From positions 1 through 7,319 of the forward strand of contig DATMAC010000242.1 in NCBI GenBank assembly GCA_035573655.1: a stretch of DNA of 7,319 bases, read 5' to 3'. The translations under genes and the position numbers were made by a program. Of this stretch, positions 1 through 6,354 are shown one piece after another (positions within the stretch are counted from its first letter, which is position 1; every line of letters starts with the position of its first letter). Source of the DNA: Thermoflexus sp035573655. Lineage in GTDB: Bacteria > Chloroflexota > Anaerolineae > Thermoflexales > Thermoflexaceae. The notes below the pieces were generated by a model that had not been told where the DNA came from, did no database searches, and saw nothing but the letters and a program-made list of their open reading frames with translations.

Positions 1-123
1 CTTCACCTTCATCGCCTGGCTTCGCAATTACAAGAGTTGCGCCAACAAGTGGTGGCTTTCCTGGACCAGTTCAAAAACGGCTCCCAAGCCTTGCTGCGCT
101 ACGTCGGGTTATGGTCAGAATAA
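1..123 (+). CDS. C-terminal 40 residues of a truncated ORF, possibly a transposase tail
   Basis: The frame starting at base 1 is open through a TAA at 121-123, so this is the 3' end of a gene cut by the window edge. The 40 residues begin LHLHRLASQLQELRQQVVAF and end with LLRYVGLWSE. They look like an amphipathic helix followed by a short tail. A helix of the 'xxLxxxVxxFL' kind near the C-terminus, followed by a short 'LLRxVGL' tail, resembles the ends of IS630-like transposases. That is memory-based resemblance only: the catalytic DDE region would lie outside the window. Base composition is clearly less GC-rich than in the genes to the right, which would suit mobile DNA. It could equally be an unrelated host gene. 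The open frame is directly visible, but the identity is weak. Confidence 0.4.
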   Translation, partial: LHLHRLASQLQELRQQVVAFLDQFKNGSQALLRYVGLWSE

Positions 124-266
124 TTTGTTAAAGTGCAATAGTGCCCGTCCCAAGCGTCAGACAAAGAGTAGCTCTCCACCCGCCAAGTAGTGCGTAAAAG
201 GTCATTCTTGGCATCGCACGCCAATGGGAATCAGATACCCGTGACCAATGCTCACAGGAAGAAAAC

Positions 267-282
267 GGGCGCTCAAGCGCCC
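267..282. repeat. Perfect hairpin upstream of the glycosyltransferase gene
   Basis: GGGCGC (267-272) and GCGCCC (277-282) are perfect inverted complements around the tetraloop TCAA. It lies 38 bases before the ATG at 321. It has no T-run on the plus strand, so it is not a clear intrinsic terminator in that direction. On the minus strand its 3' side reads GTTTTCTTCC (complement of 257-266), which has a short T-run. It could end minus-strand transcripts or be a leader structure of the downstream gene. The structure is directly visible; the role is inference. Confidence 0.5.
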
Positions 283-304
283 TGCTACGAGCAAAAATCC
301 CACC

Positions 305-310
305 GAGGGG
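305..310 (+). promoter_or_regulatory. Weak ribosome-binding site of the fused glycosyltransferase
   Basis: GAGGGG at 305-310 offers a GAGG match to the anti-Shine-Dalgarno sequence, ending 12 bases before the ATG at 321. The spacing is longer than ideal. An in-frame GTG at 327 would be even further away, so ATG 321 is preferred. It also leaves a short basic stretch (R5, H7, R8, R12) before the first membrane helix, as expected for an inside-facing N-terminus. Confidence 0.4.
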
Positions 311-320
311 TTCATACACG

Positions 321-3300
321 ATGGGCGTGATCAGGCCGCACCGCACCCCGATTCGGGCGCTGGGGACGACCCTGGCACTGGCTGCTCTATTGATCGTGGC
401 TCTTCATTTGCGGACGATTGGGCTGAACTGGGATGAGAACCAGCACTTGCATCCCGATGAGCGCTTCCTCACGATGGTCACTGAGGCTTTGGCGTGGCCC
501 CGCAGCTGGGCTGAATACTTCGATTCGGCCCGCTCCCCCCTCAACCCCTACAACCGCGGCTACGGGTTCTTCGTTTATGGGGATCTCCCCATCACCCTGA
601 CCCGCGGCGTGGGGGAGCTCCTCACCGGCCTCTGCCGCCGCATACCGGATCGCTGCCCGTTCGACACCGGCACCGCCCTCGGCTACAACGAGATCACTTT
701 GGTGGGCCGGGCCCTCTCGGCCTTGTTGGACACCATGGTCGTCCTCCTCACTTTCCTGATCGGGCAGGAGCTGATGGGGACAGGGGGTGCGTTGCTGGCC
801 GCCGCGCTGATCGCTTTCAGCGTGATGCACATCCAACAGGCCCACTTCTACACCACCGACACATGGGCGACGGCTTTCAGCACCGCCGCCCTCCTGGGGC
901 TGGTGCGGATGATCCATCGAACGGCGGAGGGAGAGACCCAGGGCAGGCATCCGGCCTCCCTCTACCTCACCGCGGTCTTCACAGGGGCGATGGCCGGGGC
1001 CGCGATGGCCTCCCGGATCAATCTCTGGCCTCTCCTCCCCCTCATGGCCTTGGCCGCCCTAATCAGTTCGCGAGCGGAGCCCCGGCGCTGGGGACCGTGG
1101 ATCGTCGCCGGGCTTACGGCGGCCCTCGCCTTCCGGATCGGCATGCCCTACGCCTTCGCTGGGTGGCTGACCCCTGACCCCCGTTGGCTGGCGAACATGC
1201 GTGAGATCCAGGGGCTGATCAGCGGGGAGATCGATTACCCGCCCGGCCATCAGTGGACGGACCGCGCGCCGATCCTCTTCCCCCTCAAAAACATGGTGCT
1301 GTGGGGAATGGGCCTCCTCTTCGGCGCCGTCGCGTGGATCGCATGGCTGGGCCGAGGATGGGCGCTCCGACGTCGGCTGCAGGCACGGGACGGCCCTCTT
1401 CCGGTAGACCCCGTGGCGGTGGGATGGCTGGTGATCTGGCTTTGGACCGGCGGCTATTTCCTGTATATGGGGACACAGTGGGTGAAATCTATGCGTTACT
1501 TCCTCCCGATTTACCCGACGCTGGCCCTGACCGCCGCATGGGGTCTCCTCCAGCTTCGGGGGATCCGAGGCCCGGCCGGCCGCTGGCTCGCCGCGATCGG
1601 GATCGCTGGGACGTTGCTGGGCACGGCCCTCTGGGCGTGGGCCTTCGTCGAGATCTACCGACAGCCGGTCTCCCGCGTGGCCGCCTCCCGCTGGCTCTAC
1701 GCCCACGTCCCCAGCGCGGTGACACTGCTGCAGCCGGATCCCAACCGTCCACAGTATCCGCTCCCGCTGGCCAATCGGATCCAAGTGGAGCGCGAGCTGG
1801 CGCTGCCGGTCGATTCCATCCCCTCATTAACTGTCATCGGGGTCGAGATCCCTCACCTGCGCGCCCTGGGCGATCCCCCCGGCGCGCTCTATGTATCGCT
1901 CGAGACCCCGGAAGGCGAGCGGCGGCTTGAGGTCCGCGTGATCCCTCCAGCGAACCCCCGCCATCCGGACGGGGATCCCGTTCGCGTCTCCTTGCCGGAG
2001 CCCGTCTCGCTGCCTCCTGGATCTTATATCGTGCGCCTGCGCGCGGAGGGCGCACCGGTCCTTCTCGCTTCCTCCGTGATCGCCAACGAGCATTGGGATG
2101 ATGGCCTGCCGCTGCGGTTGGAGGGACGGGACGCCTTCTGGATGTATCAAGGCCTGGAGATGGCCTGGTATGACGAGGACACCGAGGAGAAACGGGCGCG
2201 GGCGCTGGAGTGGCTGGCGCGCGCCGACTGGATCGTCCTCTCCAGCCAACGCCTGGTCTGGTCGATCCCCCGTCTCCCCCTGCGCTACCCGATGACCACC
2301 GCTTATTACCGCGCCCTCTTCGAGGGCCGGCTGGGCTTCGAGCTTGCGGCGGCCTTCCACGTCAAGCCCCGCCTCGGGCCGCTGGAGATCGACGACATCG
2401 GCGGCCGGATCGGCTTCAACCTCCCGCCCTTGGGGTTCGAAGAGCCCTTCTGGGGCGCGGAGGAGGCCTTCAGCGTTTACGACCACCCGCCGGTCTGGAT
2501 CTTCCGCAAGCGTCCCGATTTCTCCCTCGAGCAGGCCCGTTCGGTCTTGGAGGCGGTGGATCTCCGCCAGGTGATCCGACAGACGCCGCGCGAGTACACC
2601 CAAGCCCGCCGCCTCCTGATGCTGGACCCCGCCGTATGGGCGCGCCAGCAGACGGCTTCCACCTACCGGGCGATCTTCCCGCCGGAGAACCCCCTGAACC
2701 GCTGGCCGCTCCTGGGGGTCGTGGTGTGGCTGCTCTTCTTCCTGCTGCTCGGAGGATGGGCCTGGCCCCTCACGGCATGGGCGTTCCCCGCGCTGGCCGA
2801 TCGAGGCTACGCCCTGGCCCAACTCCTCGGCCCGCTGTTATTCGCCTTCGTCCCCTGGCTGCTGGCCAGCGTCGGGATGATGGACTTCACACGCTCATCG
2901 ATGGCCCTCACGCTGCTCCTCGGCCTGGTCATCGATGCCCTGCTGTGGCCCCGCGTCCGGTCGACGATCCGCGAGGCCTTGCGCCATCCCCTCGGGTGGG
3001 TTGAGGTGGGGGTGTTCCTGGGGACTTTCGCCCTCTGGCTGTTGATCCGCCTGGGGCATCCGGATCTGTGGCATCCGGTGATGGGCGGCGAGAAGCCGAT
3101 GAACCTCTCCTACCTGCTGGCGACCATCCGCTCGCTGCGCTTTCCCCCTTATGACCCATGGTTTTCCGGGGGCTACATCAACTACTACTACTTCGGCTAT
3201 GTGATCATCGGCGCGCCGATGAAGCTGCTCGGCTTCGATGTCCGCTACGCCTACAACGCGGCGATCCCCACCCTCGCCGCCCTCACCGCCATGGGCGCCT

Positions 3301-5057
3301 TCGCCGTCGGCGCCCATCTCGCCGCGGCGCGGTGGCCCCGCCATGGGAAAAAGGCGATCGCCGCCGGCCTGCTGGCCGCTTTGTTCGCGGTGGGAGTGGG
3401 GAACTTAGGGGAGGCGAAACTCCTGCTGGATCTCTTCGGCGAGGTGGGCGCACAGGCCGCCGGCGCCAGCACCCCTTCCCCCCAGGATACCCTCCGGGGG
3501 ATGTGGAAGGTCCTCACCGGAGAGGCGGATCTCCCCGCCCGCATCGAGTGGTGGTATTGGAACCCGACCCGCATGATCCCTGATCGGGACGTCACGCCGA
3601 TCACCGAGTTCCCCTATTTCACGTTCCTGTACGCCGACCTCCACGCCCATATGTTGGCCTTCCCCCTCCAGCTGGCCGCCCTGTTGATTGGGCTGGCGTG
3701 GCTCCGCCGGTCGCGATGGGGAGAGCCCTCGGGGATCCTGGCTCTCACCCTGGGAGCCTTGCTCGTGGGCGCCCTGCGGCCCACCAACACCTGGGATTAT
3801 CCCACCCACCTGCTCCTGGGCCTCGCCGCCCTCACCCTGAACGCATGGGGACGAGGAGACTTCCGGTCGTGGCGCGGGATGGAGGGATGGATCGCCCGGT
3901 GCGCCGCCTTCGTGGGCCTGGGTGTCCTGTTCTTCCTTCCCTATTTGGCTCACTACGCCACCGCCTACACGTCCTTTGAGTGGTGGAAGGGGGATCGCAC
4001 GCCGCTGGACACGTATTTGTTGTTACACGGCCTGTTCTTAGTGCCAATCGGCGTGCTCCTCCTGCGGGAGGCCCGACGGCTGCTCCGGTGGATCGGTGCG
4101 GGATGGCGGGCGGATCCCATGGGGACGATGGGATGGATCCTCGCGGCCGCTCTGGGCGCGGGCCTTTGGCTCTTCGGAGGGCGGCTGGCCCCGGTCGCCT
4201 GGGCGGCCGTCCCGATGATGCTGATCAGCGTCGCCCTCCTCCTGCGTCCGTACCAGATCCCGGAGCGCCGGATGCTCTGGCTGTGGATCGCGGGGGCGGC
4301 CGCCCTCACCTTAGGGGTGGAGCTCCTCGTGCTCCGGGGGGACATCGGCCGGATGAACACGGTCTTCAAGTTCTACCTCCAGGTGTGGTTCCTCTGGGCG
4401 GTCGCCGCCGCGGTGGCGGTCGTGGAGATCGAAGAGGCAGCCCGGCGGTGGGCCCCATCCCTCCGGGCCTTCTGGCACGGCCTCTTCGGCGCCCTGCTCG
4501 GCGTTGCCTTGCTCTACCCCATCTTGGCCACCCACGCCCGGCTGTATGACCGATGGGAGGTCTCCGTAGGCCCCACCTTGGACGGCTTCGCTTTTATGGA
4601 AAAAGCCATCGCCGACGAGATGGGAGTTCGCTACCCGGTGCGTCAGGAATGGGAGGCGATCGAGTTCCTGCGGGCCCACAGCGAGGGGACCCCCGTGGTG
4701 ATCGAATCCGTGCGCGCCCCGGCCTATCGGGGGCTGCGCAGCCGGGCAGCGATGTTCGCTGGGCTCCCCGTGGTCTTCGGCTGGAGCTGGCACCAGCGGC
4801 AGCAGCGGACCGTCGTTCCGGAGTCGGTGATCCAGCGCCGCGAGGCCGACGTCGACCGGTTCTACGAAACCACGGATCCCGACGAGGCCATGGGCATCCT
4901 GCGCCGCTACGGCGTGCGCTACGTGATGGACGGCTACGCCGAGCGCCTGTATTATCCGCCCCAAGGGTTCGAGAAGTTCGGGATCCTGATCACGCGCGGG
5001 GATCTCCGGCTGGCCTTCGCCAACGAGGGGGTGCGGATTTACGAGGTGGCGCGCTGA
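321..5057 (+). CDS. Fused membrane glycosyltransferase (GT39/PMT-like) plus DUF2298 'YYY' protein, 1578 aa
   Basis: This very large polytopic membrane protein reads as two proteins joined end to end. Residues 1-735 resemble phospholipid-carrier-dependent (GT-C fold) glycosyltransferases. There is a first membrane helix at about 14-33, followed by an outer loop with the acidic pair D38-E39 and the family motif HPDERF (44-49). Hydrophobic segments follow to about 445. Then comes a mostly hydrophilic, presumably extracytoplasmic part (446-795) that includes ANEHWDDGLP (588-597) and VYDHPPVWIFRK (719-730). Residues 795-1578 match the DUF2298 / Chlor_Arch_YYY family: NYYYFGY (954-960), NPTRMIPD (1081-1088), ADLHAHM (1105-1111), RPTNTWDYP (1153-1161), RMNTVFKFYLQ (1344-1354), and a soluble C-terminal part with GLPVVFGW (1481-1488). 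Such enzymes usually take sugars from polyprenyl-phosphate donors and act on the outer membrane face; the acceptor here is unknown. The ATG at 321 follows GAGG at 305-308 with loose spacing, so the start is moderately certain. The reading frame is uninterrupted. The gene stands alone, convergent with rsgA. Confidence 0.88.
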   Translation: MGVIRPHRTPIRALGTTLALAALLIVALHLRTIGLNWDENQHLHPDERFLTMVTEALAWPRSWAEYFDSARSPLNPYNRGYGFFVYGDLPITLTRGVGELLTGLCRRIPDRCPFDTGTALGYNEITLVGRALSALLDTMVVLLTFLIGQELMGTGGALLAAALIAFSVMHIQQAHFYTTDTWATAFSTAALLGLVRMIHRTAEGETQGRHPASLYLTAVFTGAMAGAAMASRINLWPLLPLMALAALISSRAEPRRWGPWIVAGLTAALAFRIGMPYAFAGWLTPDPRWLANMREIQGLISGEIDYPPGHQWTDRAPILFPLKNMVLWGMGLLFGAVAWIAWLGRGWALRRRLQARDGPLPVDPVAVGWLVIWLWTGGYFLYMGTQWVKSMRYFLPIYPTLALTAAWGLLQLRGIRGPAGRWLAAIGIAGTLLGTALWAWAFVEIYRQPVSRVAASRWLYAHVPSAVTLLQPDPNRPQYPLPLANRIQVERELALPVDSIPSLTVIGVEIPHLRALGDPPGALYVSLETPEGERRLEVRVIPPANPRHPDGDPVRVSLPEPVSLPPGSYIVRLRAEGAPVLLASSVIANEHWDDGLPLRLEGRDAFWMYQGLEMAWYDEDTEEKRARALEWLARADWIVLSSQRLVWSIPRLPLRYPMTTAYYRALFEGRLGFELAAAFHVKPRLGPLEIDDIGGRIGFNLPPLGFEEPFWGAEEAFSVYDHPPVWIFRKRPDFSLEQARSVLEAVDLRQVIRQTPREYTQARRLLMLDPAVWARQQTASTYRAIFPPENPLNRWPLLGVVVWLLFFLLLGGWAWPLTAWAFPALADRGYALAQLLGPLLFAFVPWLLASVGMMDFTRSSMALTLLLGLVIDALLWPRVRSTIREALRHPLGWVEVGVFLGTFALWLLIRLGHPDLWHPVMGGEKPMNLSYLLATIRSLRFPPYDPWFSGGYINYYYFGYVIIGAPMKLLGFDVRYAYNAAIPTLAALTAMGAFAVGAHLAAARWPRHGKKAIAAGLLAALFAVGVGNLGEAKLLLDLFGEVGAQAAGASTPSPQDTLRGMWKVLTGEADLPARIEWWYWNPTRMIPDRDVTPITEFPYFTFLYADLHAHMLAFPLQLAALLIGLAWLRRSRWGEPSGILALTLGALLVGALRPTNTWDYPTHLLLGLAALTLNAWGRGDFRSWRGMEGWIARCAAFVGLGVLFFLPYLAHYATAYTSFEWWKGDRTPLDTYLLLHGLFLVPIGVLLLREARRLLRWIGAGWRADPMGTMGWILAAALGAGLWLFGGRLAPVAWAAVPMMLISVALLLRPYQIPERRMLWLWIAGAAALTLGVELLVLRGDIGRMNTVFKFYLQVWFLWAVAAAVAVVEIEEAARRWAPSLRAFWHGLFGALLGVALLYPILATHARLYDRWEVSVGPTLDGFAFMEKAIADEMGVRYPVRQEWEAIEFLRAHSEGTPVVIESVRAPAYRGLRSRAAMFAGLPVVFGWSWHQRQQRTVVPESVIQRREADVDRFYETTDPDEAMGILRRYGVRYVMDGYAERLYYPPQGFEKFGILITRGDLRLAFANEGVRIYEVAR

Positions 5058-5105
5058 GCCCGCTGGGGGAAGATCCGAACCGGCCTCGCAGCGCTTGGGC
5101 CCATC

Positions 5106-5138
5106 GGCGGCCTCAACCCTTAAGCGGATGAGGCCGCC
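5106..5138. terminator. Convergent hairpin between the glycosyltransferase gene and rsgA
   Basis: GGCGGCCTCA (5106-5115) and TGAGGCCGCC (5129-5138) form a perfect 10-bp stem with a 13-base loop. The rsgA stop codon (TTA on the plus strand at 5120-5122) lies in the loop, so the stem uses the last codons of rsgA. The position between two converging genes suggests a shared, bidirectional transcription-end structure. Neither side has the T-run of a classic intrinsic terminator, so it may act as a 3'-end stabiliser or roadblock instead. The stem is directly visible; termination is inferred. Confidence 0.55.
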
Positions 5139-6037
5139 TGCTGATCGATCAGGATCCGCTGATAGCTCTCATAGCGCCGCCGGCTGATCTTCCCCCGGGC
5201 GACGGCGCGGCGGATGGCGCAGCCGGGCTCCTCGAGGTGAAGGCAATCGGAGAACTCGCAACGGCCGATATAGGGGCGCATCTCCGGGAAACACGCCGCG
5301 AGGTCCTCCGGCCGGATCCCCCACACCCCGATGTCCCGCAGGCCCGGGGTGTCGGCCAGATATCCGCCGTCGAAGGGGATCAGCTCGCTGCGGGTCGTGG
5401 TGTGGCGCCCGGCCCCGGTCCGCGGGTTGATGGCCCCGACCTTGAGGGCCAGCCCCGGCTGGAGGGCGTTCAGCAGGCTGGATTTGCCGACCCCGGAAGG
5501 GCCGATGAAGGCGGTGATCTTCCCCTGAAGCCGTTCCCGCAATGCATCGAGGCCCGCCCCCGTCACGGCGCTGGTGAATAACACGGGATACCCCAAGGCC
5601 TCATATTCCTTGAATGATTCCTGGAAAGATGAAAGATCCTCCACCAGATCGATCTTGTTCAGGCAAAGGATCGCCGAGAGGCCGTTGGCCTCCGCCACCG
5701 CCAGATAGCGATCGATTTGGAACCGATCCGGCTCCGGGACCACGGCGAACACCGCCACGATCTGATCCAAATTCGCGGCGATGACATGGGCTTTCTCTGG
5801 GTCCAGCGGCTCCCGGCGCACCAAGGCCGTGCGCCGGGGGAGGATCTCCACAATGGCCCCTTCCCGCGGGGAGACCCGCTCGAAGGCCACGCGATCGCCG
5901 ATCACCGGGCGCTGCGGGCCATCCGCCCGGTGGCGCAACCGTCCCCGCAACACACAGCGCACCACCCCATCCGGTCCCTGCACATCGTAGGCCGCCCCCA
6001 AGACCCGGATCACCAATCCTTCCTCCCGCATCCCCAT
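5120..6037 (-). CDS. rsgA: RsgA, circularly permuted ribosome small-subunit assembly GTPase, 305 aa
   Basis: RsgA (YjeQ/YloQ) is a cytoplasmic GTPase that binds the 30S subunit late in its maturation; the ribosome strongly stimulates its GTP hydrolysis. All family parts are visible in the permuted order. An N-terminal OB-fold spans about residues 5-80. The GTPase motifs follow as G4 NKID (127-130), G5 TSA (155-157), G1 GPSGVGKSS (179-187), switch-I GRHTTT (210-215) and G3 DTPG (229-232). A C-terminal zinc finger has C260, C265, H267 and C273 as likely ligands (C-x4-C-x-H-x5-C), followed by a basic helical tail with RRRYESYQ (286-293). Length fits the family (about 300-350 aa) and no key residue is missing. 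The ATG at 6037 is chosen because AGGAGGTGA lies six bases upstream; a second ATG two codons in is less well placed. It converges on the glycosyltransferase gene and diverges from the XdhC gene, so it is probably monocistronic. Confidence 0.96.
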   Translation of the reverse strand: MGMREEGLVIRVLGAAYDVQGPDGVVRCVLRGRLRHRADGPQRPVIGDRVAFERVSPREGAIVEILPRRTALVRREPLDPEKAHVIAANLDQIVAVFAVVPEPDRFQIDRYLAVAEANGLSAILCLNKIDLVEDLSSFQESFKEYEALGYPVLFTSAVTGAGLDALRERLQGKITAFIGPSGVGKSSLLNALQPGLALKVGAINPRTGAGRHTTTRSELIPFDGGYLADTPGLRDIGVWGIRPEDLAACFPEMRPYIGRCEFSDCLHLEEPGCAIRRAVARGKISRRRYESYQRILIDQQAASSA

Positions 6038-6043
6038 CCAGCC

Positions 6044-6052
6044 TCACCTCCT
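6044..6052 (-). promoter_or_regulatory. Strong ribosome-binding site of rsgA
   Basis: On the minus strand this reads AGGAGGTGA, a nearly full complement of the 16S rRNA 3' end, six bases before the ATG at 6037. It fixes the rsgA start and suggests efficient translation. Confidence 0.85.
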
Positions 6053-6072
6053 CAGAATCGGATCTCCGGAAC

Positions 6073-6127
6073 GTCCCTCCCGTCCTCCGGCTGGGCGAAT
6101 CCCAACCCAGGGCGCCCTCGGAGGGAC
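6073..6127. repeat. Long-loop inverted repeat in the rsgA leader
   Basis: GTCCCTCC (6073-6080) pairs perfectly with GGAGGGAC (6120-6127). The interior contains a further possible stem, CTGGG (6091-6095) with CCCAG (6106-6110). The whole can fold as a nested stem about 55 bases long. It sits 36 bases upstream of the rsgA start codon, so on the minus strand it would be part of the rsgA 5' leader if transcription starts near 6150. The structure is visible; function is unknown. Confidence 0.4.
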
Positions 6128-6135
6128 AGGAGGAT

Positions 6136-6172
6136 GGCTTCAGTTTTTTCCTCTTATAATCTTACTGAAGCC
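6136..6172. promoter_or_regulatory. 9-bp inverted repeat enclosing a TATAAT box
   Basis: GGCTTCAGT (6136-6144) and ACTGAAGCC (6164-6172) are perfect inverted complements separated by 19 AT-rich bases. The spacer holds T-rich sequence and a perfect TATAAT at 6155-6160. On the minus strand the overlapping hexamer TATAAG (6153-6158) is a 5/6 match to a -10 box. No good -35 hexamer lies at the right distance on either strand. The layout is that of operator half-sites flanking a promoter core, serving the XdhC gene, rsgA or both. A chance hairpin is possible. Confidence 0.4.
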
Positions 6173-6210
6173 TTGACGAATGAGCGCTTTTATGTTGGGT
6201 TTCGGGATAT

Positions 6211-6230
6211 GCCATTGAGAGACCAATGGC
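6211..6230. repeat. Short hairpin in the XdhC-gene leader followed by a pyrimidine run
   Basis: GCCATTG (6211-6217) and CAATGGC (6224-6230) pair perfectly around a six-base loop. A 22-base run of pure pyrimidines (6230-6251) follows at once. The pyrimidine run is mixed C and T, so this is not a standard intrinsic terminator. If transcription starts near the TATAAT at 6155, the hairpin lies in the 5' leader of the downstream gene, and the purine-rich Shine-Dalgarno zone could pair with the pyrimidine run. That pairing is speculative. Confidence 0.35.
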
Positions 6231-6343
6231 CTCTCTCCCTTTCTCCTCTCTGTGGCCCTGCAAGCTGTGCGAAAGGAGACGCAAGGGGTTGGGCAGTCAA
6301 CGAGATGGCAACAACGAGGAGAACGACTAAGTCTTGGCCGGAT

Positions 6344-6348
6344 GGAGG
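6344..6348 (+). promoter_or_regulatory. Ribosome-binding site that sets the XdhC start
   Basis: GGAGG at 6344-6348 ends six bases before the ATG at 6355. This decides for ATG 6355 over the in-frame TTG at 6334, which lies upstream of the Shine-Dalgarno site and would put the site inside the coding region. Confidence 0.8.
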
Positions 6349-6354
6349 ATCACC

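Larger units (their letters stand above)
124..320. other. AT-richer intergenic leader before the glycosyltransferase gene
   Basis: This 197-base stretch separates the truncated left-edge ORF from the first full gene. It is visibly less GC-rich than the coding DNA. It contains a perfect hairpin at 267-282, a short TTGGC/GCCAA inverted repeat (208-212 and 220-224), and the weak ribosome-binding site of the next gene (GAGG at 305-308, within GAGGGG). No convincing -35/-10 pair is seen. If the left ORF is a transposase, the insertion-sequence end should fall in the first few tens of bases here, but its partner end is not in the window, so a terminal repeat cannot be recognised. Confidence 0.5.
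6053..6343. other. Divergent intergenic region between rsgA and the XdhC gene
   Basis: About 290 bases without a convincing gene lie between two divergent start sites, so promoters for both should be here. Three separate inverted repeats are visible: 6073-6127, 6136-6172 and 6211-6230. The middle one encloses a perfect TATAAT. The part from about 6136 to 6250 is clearly more AT- and pyrimidine-rich than the coding DNA, and includes a 22-base pure pyrimidine run at 6230-6251. A 7-base direct repeat CAACGAG occurs at 6298-6304 and 6312-6318, with a start-to-start spacing of 14 bases. I recognise no known riboswitch class. Confidence 0.6.

Noticed and set aside
208..236. Possible promoter for the fused glycosyltransferase: TTGGCA, 17 bases, TCAGAT
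   Set aside because: The -35 hexamer is good (5/6) but the -10 matches only 3 of 6 bases. The site overlaps a TTGGC/GCCAA inverted repeat that could explain the match by chance.
387..950. Long minus-strand open frames opposite the fused gene (also at 1059-1784 and 1827-2822)
   Set aside because: They mirror the high third-position GC of the true gene, show low-complexity Arg/Gly/Pro/Ala composition and no family motifs; they are shadows of the plus-strand gene.
5141..5152. 12-bp perfect palindrome CTGATCGATCAG
   Set aside because: It lies inside rsgA coding sequence and encodes ordinary residues near the C-terminus; a single palindrome of this length is not strong evidence of a site.
6256..6345. 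Resemblance to a cyclic-di-GMP (GEMM) riboswitch: GCAA, then GAAA, then GACGCAA upstream of the XdhC gene
   Set aside because: The stem that should close the GAAA loop does not pair, and the conserved second-helix and 3' segments are absent, so the words appear by chance.
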